A stretch of 11,217 bases of DNA from Methanoregula sp. Its GTDB lineage: Archaea; Halobacteriota; Methanomicrobia; Methanomicrobiales; Methanospirillaceae. The translations under genes and the position numbers were made by a program. Position 1 is the stretch's first letter; each line of letters starts with the position of its first letter. Location of the stretch: NCBI GenBank assembly GCA_022710665.1, contig JAKLGN010000027.1, forward strand, positions 1 to 11,217. The letters run 5' to 3'. The notes beneath the pieces were generated by a model, which was not told the DNA's origin, did no database searches, and was given only the letters and a program-made list of their open reading frames with translations. Of the stretch, positions 5,248 through 11,217 are shown in pieces.

Positions 5248-7917
5248 TTAATCCCCCTGCTCCATGCTCTTTTTCAGTTCCGCGATCTTTGCAAGTGCCT
5301 CAAGCGGGGTCATCTCATCCGGATTCAGGGTGGCAAGGGCCCTGAGTGCAGGGTTTTCAGCCCGGGTACCGGAGTCGCTGTCATCGACCAGCAGGATCTG
5401 GGTATAGCGCTGCGGCTTTGTGCTGCCGGGAACACCCCGTTGCATATCTTCGGAAAGAAGTTCATCTGCACGGTCGGTCACCTTCTTCGGGATACCCGCA
5501 AGCCGGGCAACATGAATACCATAACTCTTGTCTGTCGCACCCGGGATCAGTTTCCGCAGGAAAATGACCTCATCTCTGGTCTCTTTCACCGCGAAGTGGT
5601 AGTTTTTCACCCGTTTGAGAGTCTCTTCCGCGGTAATGAGCTCGTGGAAGTGGGTGGCAAAAAGCGTTTTTGGGCCGGCTGTTCCTTTTCCGTGGAGGTA
5701 CTCAAGCACCGCCCGGGCAATGGAACATCCGTCGACGGTACTCGTCCCCCTCCCGATCTCGTCAAGAATGACCAGACTTCTTGGTGTTATATTGTTGAGG
5801 ATGTTTGAGAGTTCGAGCATCTCGACAAAGAAGGTACTCTGGCCGCTCGCGAGATCGTCAAAGGCTCCGACGCGGGTAAAGATGCGGTCGATAATGCCGA
5901 TGCTCGCATGCCGTGCCGGAACGAAACCGCCGGCCTGCGCCATGATACAGATAAGCGCACAGGCCCGCATGTATGTGGACTTCCCTGCCATGTTTGCACC
6001 GGTAATAACCAGGATCTGGTTCTCGCTGCCGGAGAGGTCCACGTCATTGGGAACAAATCCCCCGGCAACACCCGACTCAACAACGGGATGGCGGCCATCG
6101 CGGATAACAATCGCGCTGCCGGTGTTCAGCAGCGGGCGCACGTAGTTCCGGTTGCAGGCGACTTCTGCAAGAGTGGCGGCAACATCGAGTGCTGCGATAC
6201 CAGCAGCAATTGTCTGCACGTCTGGTACAATCGCCCGGAGGGATTCAAGGAGACCGTTGTACAGTTCCCGTTCAAGTGCAAGGACTTTCTCGTCAGCATT
6301 CGTAATGAGCGCTTCTTTCTCACGGAGTTCCGGGATGGTATAGCGTTCACCGCTGGCGGTGGTCTGCTTCCGCTCGTAATCGGGAGGGACGAGTGCAAGG
6401 TTGGGCCTGGTAATATCGATGTAGTACCCGAAGATCCTGTTATACCCGATCTTGAGGGATTTGATGCCGGTCCGCTCCCGCTCCTGTTCCTGGAGTTTTA
6501 CAATCCAGTTCCTGCCTGAGTGGAGGACAGTGTGGATAGCATCGAGTTCTTCAGAGAAACCCTCGCGGATAACGCCGCCATTGCGGGCAACTGCCGGTGG
6601 CTCTTCAACGATTGCCCGCCGGATAAGGGCGATTGTCTCCGGAAGGTCCTGCATCTCCCTGAGCGCATGGGAAAGAATGGCGGGGAGATCCCCGGCTTGC
6701 CCGGGATTGACGGATAGTTTCAGTACCGGCAGGGCAGCAAGGGAATCTGCGAGAGCAAGCAGGTCCCGTGGTCCGGCATTCCCGTATGAGACCCGTGCCG
6801 CAATCCGTTCAATATCGGCAAACTCCGATAAGCCTGAACGGACCGAGAGACGGACAGCGGTCCGTGTAACAAAATACTCAACGGTGTCCAGCCTTTCATC
6901 GATCCGGCCGGTATCCAGGAGCGGCCGGGTCAGGTGCCGGGAGAGGAGCCTGCTGCCCATCGGGGTCTTCGTCAGGTTAAGGACGGAGAAGAGTGTTTGC
7001 CCCTTTGTCCCCCCGCGGATGCTCTCTTTCACTTCAAGATTTCGCAGGGTAACCGCATCGAGCATCATCGACTGGGAGGATGCCCGGGTCGCAAGGCTGC
7101 TGATATGGGCAAGGGATGAAGCCTGCATCTCCTGCGCATAGAGCAGCGCGGCGCCTGCAGCACCAATGGCAGCAGGTTCATCGTCGCATCCAAACCCGGC
7201 AAGCGTTGCTACATGGAAATGGGATGTGAGGAGGGTTCGCGCCCGGCCGGGAAAAAATGCCTCGTCACGGAAGCGTGAGGCAACGACACCGCGTTCGGAA
7301 AATTTCCGTATGACAGCCTCGGGAATGGTTGACGGGATGATACATTCTGCAGGATGATACCGTGCGATTTCGGAGAGGAGGTTTGAAAGGTTCTGGTCAT
7401 GTCCAACAATAGAGACGAAGAATTCTCCCGTGGTGATATCCAGGAGGGCAATCCCCCATCCCTGCCCTTTTGCCTCCGGGCAGATCGCCATAAGATAGAC
7501 AGCGTCCGGGGAGGGAAGCATGGCGGAATCGATCACGGTCCCCGGGGTGATGATCCGGCTGATCTCCCGCTTCACAATACCCTTTGCGGTTCTGGGATCC
7601 CCGACCTGTTCACAGACGGCGACCTTATAGCCCTTCCCCACCAGTTTTGCAATATATCCCTCGACGGCATGGTACGGAACACCGGCAAGGGGGATCCGGT
7701 TGTCCCCGCTCTTCGAGCGGGAGGTGAGGACAATATCCAGTTCCCGGGCAACTAGCTCCGCATCACTGTTGAAGGTCTCATAAAAATCCCCAATCCGGAA
7801 GAAGAGGATAGTCTCCGGGTGCTTTGTCTTCAGTTCCTGGTACTGGCGCATGACCGGGGTGAGATTCCCGCCAGTGTCACTCCCGTCCGATTCGCCGGGT
7901 CCGGTCTCGCGTGCCAT
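5248..7917 (-). CDS. mutS: DNA mismatch repair protein MutS
   Basis: 889 residues, close to bacterial MutS1. The mismatch-recognition domain begins at LTPVMRQYQELK (19-30) and holds GDFYET (43-48), whose Phe45-Tyr46-Glu47 is the mismatch-probing F-x-E. Connector, lever and clamp regions follow. The ATPase has Walker A GANMAGKST (640-648), Walker B VILDEIGRGTS (716-726) and the FATHFHEL switch (753-760). The C-terminus ends in NPDEMTPLEALAKIAELKK, the usual MutS helix-turn-helix dimerisation segment. It recognises mispairs and small loops and recruits MutL. The first 18 residues are an acidic, glycine-rich tail not seen in short family members, so a later start cannot be excluded, although no other ATG precedes the conserved LTPVM. 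No strong ribosome binding site precedes the ATG, whereas a TATA-like box lies about 30 bp upstream, which hints at a leaderless or nearly leaderless message. It is the first gene of the repair operon. Confidence 0.97.
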   Translation of the reverse strand: MARETGPGESDGSDTGGNLTPVMRQYQELKTKHPETILFFRIGDFYETFNSDAELVARELDIVLTSRSKSGDNRIPLAGVPYHAVEGYIAKLVGKGYKVAVCEQVGDPRTAKGIVKREISRIITPGTVIDSAMLPSPDAVYLMAICPEAKGQGWGIALLDITTGEFFVSIVGHDQNLSNLLSEIARYHPAECIIPSTIPEAVIRKFSERGVVASRFRDEAFFPGRARTLLTSHFHVATLAGFGCDDEPAAIGAAGAALLYAQEMQASSLAHISSLATRASSQSMMLDAVTLRNLEVKESIRGGTKGQTLFSVLNLTKTPMGSRLLSRHLTRPLLDTGRIDERLDTVEYFVTRTAVRLSVRSGLSEFADIERIAARVSYGNAGPRDLLALADSLAALPVLKLSVNPGQAGDLPAILSHALREMQDLPETIALIRRAIVEEPPAVARNGGVIREGFSEELDAIHTVLHSGRNWIVKLQEQERERTGIKSLKIGYNRIFGYYIDITRPNLALVPPDYERKQTTASGERYTIPELREKEALITNADEKVLALERELYNGLLESLRAIVPDVQTIAAGIAALDVAATLAEVACNRNYVRPLLNTGSAIVIRDGRHPVVESGVAGGFVPNDVDLSGSENQILVITGANMAGKSTYMRACALICIMAQAGGFVPARHASIGIIDRIFTRVGAFDDLASGQSTFFVEMLELSNILNNITPRSLVILDEIGRGTSTVDGCSIARAVLEYLHGKGTAGPKTLFATHFHELITAEETLKRVKNYHFAVKETRDEVIFLRKLIPGATDKSYGIHVARLAGIPKKVTDRADELLSEDMQRGVPGSTKPQRYTQILLVDDSDSGTRAENPALRALATLNPDEMTPLEALAKIAELKKSMEQGD

Positions 7918-7941
7918 GGTGATACAAGGTAGCCTTTGGAC

Positions 7942-7958
7942 CAGATAATACCCATCTG
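7942..7958 (-). promoter_or_regulatory. Possible mutS promoter within an inverted repeat
   Basis: GGTATTATCTG on the minus strand (7952-7942) is TATA-like, and its centre is about 30 bp before the mutS ATG at 7917. The box is bracketed by CAGAT (7942-7946) and ATCTG (7954-7958), a perfect 5-bp inverted repeat. The predicted start of transcription lies within a few bases of the ATG. The 57-bp gap after the protease gene leaves room for a separate mutS promoter. Confidence 0.35.
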
Positions 7959-7974
7959 ATCGATACTGCCAGAC

Positions 7975-8703
7975 CTATGAACGGGACCTGAACGCGTACC
8001 AGGCAAGGACCGGTAGCGATACCGTCAGCGCAACAAGTCCGTATATCAGCGCGAGTGCAAAACCGTACCCGAGCAGGCGCACAAGATCATCAAGGAATGA
8101 TACCACCATGGGTATCCCGCTTGCAGCCAAGAGAAACCCGGCAAATAGCAGGAGGATAGTGCCGGCAGCGGCGTTCTTCATATCCTGCCTGCTCGGAGCA
8201 ATGGAGAGCACGATGCTCAAAGTCAGGTACAGGTAAAGGAGGAACCAGCCATTGAAACGGGCAGCCAGGTTGTCTGAAAATATGCTGAAGACCGAGGTCC
8301 CAAGGGCTGTCAGGATATCTGGAGATCCGAGGATAGCTTTAAATGCCGGAAAGGAACAGCCCAGGTAAGTCCCGAAGAGCCAGGTGATAACCGAAAGCGC
8401 GAACGGGAGGACAAAGATCGGGGCCGTGCTGATGACAACATCACCGATATATGGCAGGAACGGGCTGGAGTATGTGACCGAACCCCCGTCCCGTGAGAAC
8501 CACACAACCCTTCGGATCCGGGCACCGGAAACCAGGCAGCCGATAATGTGAGCGGATTCATGCAGAACAACGCCGGGAAAACGGATGAGAAGATAGAGCG
8601 TCCAGAACGGTGTCACCGCAACCCAGAGGTGATCCAGTATGTACGAGAGTGCGATAACGAGAATTACGCTGAGCAGTAGGAAAAGTACCCCGCTGGAATC
8701 CAT
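7975..8703 (-). CDS. M50-like integral membrane metalloprotease
   Basis: 242 residues, strongly hydrophobic with about six membrane segments (roughly 5-25, 30-47, 88-112, 130-168, 180-198 and 210-236). Near the end of the second segment is VVLHESAHIIG (45-55), an HExxH zinc site with His48, Glu49 and His52. IAPSRQDMKNA (168-178) supplies an Asp (174) in the place where M50 proteases have their third zinc ligand. The protein is small, lacks a PDZ or CBS domain and resembles the uncharacterised M50B-like proteins annotated as M50 family metallopeptidases in archaea and bacteria. Its substrate is unknown. The ATG follows AAGGACAAT, a weak ribosome binding site. It lies upstream of mutS on the same strand with a 57-bp gap, which does not by itself show a shared function. 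It diverges from the DUF255 gene across a 115-bp shared promoter region. Confidence 0.75.
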   Translation of the reverse strand: MDSSGVLFLLLSVILVIALSYILDHLWVAVTPFWTLYLLIRFPGVVLHESAHIIGCLVSGARIRRVVWFSRDGGSVTYSSPFLPYIGDVVISTAPIFVLPFALSVITWLFGTYLGCSFPAFKAILGSPDILTALGTSVFSIFSDNLAARFNGWFLLYLYLTLSIVLSIAPSRQDMKNAAAGTILLLFAGFLLAASGIPMVVSFLDDLVRLLGYGFALALIYGLVALTVSLPVLAWYAFRSRS

Positions 8704-8738
8704 ATTGTCCTTGTTATGGAAGATGGGAGTTTCACCTT

Positions 8739-8744
8739 CATATG
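8739..8744. promoter_or_regulatory. CATATG box between divergent genes
   Basis: The palindromic CATATG is the best TATA-like sequence in the 115-bp spacer. It would place a plus-strand start near 8767 and a minus-strand start near 8716, which fits both flanking genes (8819 plus and 8703 minus). It may thus act in both directions. This rests on spacing alone. Confidence 0.3.
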
Positions 8745-8765
8745 TTTCGTGCCGGGACTGGTAAT

Positions 8766-8800
8766 GCTGAAAAGCTCATCAGGTCATCATGCTTATCAGC
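8766..8800 (+). promoter_or_regulatory. 10-bp-arm inverted repeat in the DUF255 leader
   Basis: GCTGAAAAGC (8766-8775) can pair with GCTTATCAGC (8791-8800) in 9 of 10 positions. The 15-base loop contains TCATCA twice. The element begins where transcription from the CATATG box would start and ends 7 nt before the GGAG ribosome binding site (8808-8811) of the TTG-started gene, so it could be a leader hairpin or a protein operator. Confidence 0.4.
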
Positions 8801-8818
8801 GTATAACGGAGTATTGCC

Positions 8819-10900
8819 TTGTCCTCAGAAACTACAGAAAGACCAAACCCGCACAATCACCTCACGCATGAGAAAAGCCCGTACCTGCAGCAGCATGCTA
8901 CCAATCCCGTGGACTGGTATCCATGGGGTGAGGAAGCCTTCCGTTGCGCAACAGCAGAACACAAACCAGTCTTCCTCTCGATAGGGTATGCAACGTGCCA
9001 CTGGTGCCATGTCATGGCTCGCGAATCGTTTGAGGACCCCGGCATTGCAGATATTCTGAACACTTCTTTTATCGCTATAAAGGTTGACCGGGAGGAGCGG
9101 CCTGATATCGACAGTGTGTACATGACTGCCTGCCAGCTGATGACCGGACAGGGCGGGTGGCCATTGACGATCATCATGACCCCGGACAGAAAACCCTTCT
9201 TTGCCGGGACGTATCTTCCCCGGCATACACGGGCCGGCATGAAGGGGTTATCGGAACTCCTGCAGGAGGTTGCCCGGCTCTGGCAGGTTCAGCGCGATGC
9301 TCTCGTGACCGGAGCAGATCAACTCATCGCCCGGCTTGCGGAGATCCTGGTGGTACCCGATGACGGGACTGCCGATCAATCCCTGCTTCAGAAAGGGTAT
9401 GAAGAACTGGCTCAATCGTTTGATTCTGTCAACGGGGGGTTCGGCAGGATTCCCAGGTTCCCGATACCAACGCACATTCTGTTCCTCCTCCGTTTCTGGA
9501 AGCGCACAGGATCCGCGCTGTCCCTTCGCATGGCAGAAGAGACTCTCGAGGGGCTGCGTTGCGGGGGCATTCACGATCATCTCGGTGGCGGATTTCACCG
9601 GTACTCCACAGATGCGGAATGGCGCGTTCCGCATTTTGAGAAGATGCTGTACGACCAGGCACTTCTCGTGATGGCTTTCACAGAAGCATGGCAGGCAACC
9701 AAAAAACCGCTCTACAAAAAGACAGCAGAGGATATTATTGCCTATGTAACCCGCGATCTTTTATCGCCGGAAGGTGCGTTTATTTCCGCAGAGGATGCCG
9801 ACAGCCCGGACGGGGAAGGCGCATTTTATCTCTGGACGAGAAAGGAACTTGATGATCTTCTCGGTTTTGAGGATAGTACATTTGCAGCAAACCTTTTCAA
9901 TGTCCGTAAGAAGGGAAACTTCTTCTCCGCGGAAGCAGGCACCGGAAAAAATATCCTGTTCAAAAAAAAGGGGGAGGGGGATCATCAGCACGATGAGTCA
10001 AGGATTGAATCGATCAGGCAGACCCTGCTGGCCGGACGGGCAAAGCGACCGCGTCCGCGGCGGGACGAAAAGATTCTCTCGGACTGGAATGGTCTCATGA
10101 TTGCGGCTCTTGCCCAATCCTCCCGTGCTTTCGATAACCCGGATTATTATCGGAGCGGTGAAACAGCGATGCGCTTTATTCTTGACCATCTGCGCCTGCC
10201 CGATGGCTCTCTATGGCATCGTTATTGCGATGGCGAGGCAGCGGTTGTGGCCTTTGCCGATGATTATGCATGTTGTATTTGGGCGCTCATTGAACTGTAT
10301 GAAACCAGTTTTGATCCAGCATGGCTTGCAGAAGCCCTTGTCCTCGACCGCTACCAAAAACAGCATTTTGCCGATACCAGGGAAAACGGATATTTCACAA
10401 CATCGGATAACGGGGAAACGCTCATTGTCCGAAAAAAAGAGATATACGACGGGGCTGTCCCTTCCGCAAACTCGGTAACCCTTGGAAATCTTGTCCTGCT
10501 GGGTCACCTGACCGGTAACCCGTCCTACGAAGAGCAGGCAGCTCGTCTTGCAGACGCTTTCAGCGGGATTATCCGCAGATCTCCTTCCTCGTTCAGTTTC
10601 TTTCTCTGCAGTCTTGACCATCTTCTTGGGCCGGCCAGTGATGTTGTCATTTCAGGGGAACAATCGGATCCTGAGACAACCCGGATGATCCACATGATCC
10701 GCCAAACGTTTTTACCGTCTTTGACGGTCCACGTCCGCTCCTCAGCTGCATCCTTGGCGCTTGATGCTCTTGCGCCATTCACGAAATTTCTGAACGCGCA
10801 GAACAGAAAAGCAACAGCATACCTGTGTGCCGGACAAGCCTGTCGTAGTCCGGTAACAACCGCCGAAGCTCTGATGGAGCTCCTCAAAGAAAAAGTGTGA
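8819..10900 (+). CDS. DUF255 thioredoxin-fold protein (YyaL / SPATA20 family)
   Basis: 693 residues, the full length of the COG1331 (YyaL) family. The N-terminal thioredoxin-like DUF255 domain shows [21 protein letters not shown] (starting at 20), the CHWCHVM motif (C60, C63), DREERPDID (90-98) and GGWP (112-115). The rest is an alpha/alpha-barrel of the N-acylglucosamine 2-epimerase/glycosidase type, with [10 protein letters not shown] (206-215), [17 protein letters not shown] (249-265), [11 protein letters not shown] (271-281) and a later [16 protein letters not shown] block. Its reaction is not established; a redox or sugar-related role is usually suggested. No signal peptide is seen, so it is presumably cytoplasmic. 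The start is TTG: an in-frame TAA lies just upstream, the next in-frame Met is inside the CHWCHVM motif, and GGAG lies 7 nt before the TTG. Its stop is only 7 bp from the stop of the convergent gene. Confidence 0.92.
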   Translation: MSSETTERPNPHNHLTHEKSPYLQQHATNPVDWYPWGEEAFRCATAEHKPVFLSIGYATCHWCHVMARESFEDPGIADILNTSFIAIKVDREERPDIDSVYMTACQLMTGQGGWPLTIIMTPDRKPFFAGTYLPRHTRAGMKGLSELLQEVARLWQVQRDALVTGADQLIARLAEILVVPDDGTADQSLLQKGYEELAQSFDSVNGGFGRIPRFPIPTHILFLLRFWKRTGSALSLRMAEETLEGLRCGGIHDHLGGGFHRYSTDAEWRVPHFEKMLYDQALLVMAFTEAWQATKKPLYKKTAEDIIAYVTRDLLSPEGAFISAEDADSPDGEGAFYLWTRKELDDLLGFEDSTFAANLFNVRKKGNFFSAEAGTGKNILFKKKGEGDHQHDESRIESIRQTLLAGRAKRPRPRRDEKILSDWNGLMIAALAQSSRAFDNPDYYRSGETAMRFILDHLRLPDGSLWHRYCDGEAAVVAFADDYACCIWALIELYETSFDPAWLAEALVLDRYQKQHFADTRENGYFTTSDNGETLIVRKKEIYDGAVPSANSVTLGNLVLLGHLTGNPSYEEQAARLADAFSGIIRRSPSSFSFFLCSLDHLLGPASDVVISGEQSDPETTRMIHMIRQTFLPSLTVHVRSSAASLALDALAPFTKFLNAQNRKATAYLCAGQACRSPVTTAEALMELLKEKV

Positions 10901-10907
10901 TATTTCT

Positions 10908-11217
10908 TCAGAGGTTCTTGAGCGCGACAATATCCCTTACACCCGCAAGCTTCCAGACAAGGGATCGCTCTTCCTCCGCGATTGCAACGGGTGCATCCGT
11001 GGGGGAATGCCCGAGCGCAGCAAGGATGTTGCAGGAAAGGTTCCGCTCCACGATCAGGTCAACGAATTTTTCCCGGATGATCTTTTTCTCGATAGAGTCA
11101 TGTACTTCTTCCAGGTATCCCTGCAGGGTAACGAAAATGTAGGATGAAAGTTCTTTGTTATATTTCTCGATCTCAACGGATGCATAGGGGCTTTTCCGGA
11201 AATACTCGATCTTCTTG
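10908..11217 (-). CDS. Pyridoxamine 5'-phosphate oxidase-related protein, C-terminal part (5' end beyond the window)
   Basis: Reading the minus strand from the right edge gives 102 residues and a TGA (10910-10908). The sequence starts KKIEYFRKSPYASVEIEKY, continues with a strand and a GYLEEVHDSIEKK stretch, and ends with EEERSLVWKLAGVRDIVALKN. This order (a short basic helix 'KxxxLrxxP', a strand with an acidic end, 'G...E..D..EK', and a final strand followed by a helix) recalls FMN-binding split-barrel proteins of the pyridoxamine 5'-phosphate oxidase-related group. The N-terminal strands that would hold most of the flavin contacts lie outside the window, so the family call is tentative. Tail-to-tail with the DUF255 gene; no terminator fits in the 7-bp gap, so the two transcripts must overlap at their 3' ends. 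Confidence 0.6.
   Translation of the reverse strand, partial: KKIEYFRKSPYASVEIEKYNKELSSYIFVTLQGYLEEVHDSIEKKIIREKFVDLIVERNLSCNILAALGHSPTDAPVAIAEEERSLVWKLAGVRDIVALKNL

Noticed and set aside
4993..5808. Long plus-strand open frame (271 codons) opposite mutL and mutS
   Set aside because: It spans the mutS-mutL junction antisense to two genes with full sets of family motifs; its translation shows no domain and it is a shadow frame. The same holds for plus-strand frames at 3404-3973, 3499-4053, 5908-6519 and 6452-7141.
8857..9240. Minus-strand frames opposite the DUF255 gene
   Set aside because: The plus frame carries CHWCHVM, GGWP and other family motifs; the antisense frames are shadows without recognisable content.
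1..11217. Search for CRISPR arrays, tRNAs, rRNAs and insertion sequences
   Set aside because: No regularly spaced repeats, no cloverleaf with a TTCRANY arm, no rRNA signature and no transposase-like protein was seen.

Overview
The window looks like a stretch of an archaeal chromosome, most likely a methanogen of the Methanomicrobiales (Methanoregula-like). This is inferred from AT-rich archaeal TATA-type boxes upstream of genes, GGAG/GGGGGA ribosome binding sites with GTG and TTG starts, a sensor protein with an N-terminal winged-helix domain followed by PAS domains (a layout common in that order), and a MutS/MutL pair, which only some euryarchaea carry. No insertion sequence, CRISPR array, rRNA or tRNA was seen.

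Layout from left to right. Positions 1-798 (minus strand) hold the N-terminal 266 residues of a winged-helix/PAS signalling protein that runs off the left edge. Positions 799-1755 are an unusually long region of about 950 bp with no convincing gene. It carries a palindrome-rich promoter for the PAS gene, several GC-rich hairpins, an eight-T tract, and two long stop-free frames without good starts. Positions 1756-2265 (plus) encode a small cysteine-containing protein that resembles the L-2-amino-thiazoline-4-carboxylic acid hydrolase-like family (DUF6125 type). A short convergent spacer with two terminator-like elements follows.

The core of the window is a minus-strand DNA-repair cluster, transcribed right to left: an M50-like membrane metalloprotease (8703-7975), mutS (7917-5248), mutL (5244-3436) and a mutY-like adenine glycosylase (about 3341-2460). 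mutS and mutL are separated by 3 bp, with the mutL ribosome binding site inside the end of mutS. MutS has its mismatch-probing and ATPase motifs, and MutL has both the GHKL ATPase and the endonuclease motifs, so this should be a methyl-independent, nicking mismatch-repair system of bacterial type. The MutY-like protein lacks the iron-sulfur cysteines and has Glu where the catalytic Asp is expected.

Divergent from the protease gene, across a 115-bp spacer with a CATATG box and a 10-bp-arm inverted repeat, is a full-length DUF255/YyaL-type thioredoxin-fold protein (8819-10900, plus) with a TTG start. It meets, tail to tail with only 7 bp between stops, a partial minus-strand gene (10908-11217) that resembles a pyridoxamine 5'-phosphate oxidase-related flavoprotein.

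No clearly new multi-gene system was found. The points most worth a second look are the cluster-less Glu-variant MutY co-directional with mutSL, the possible structured RNA region at about 1030-1340, and the symmetric operator-like elements at the PAS and DUF255 promoters.
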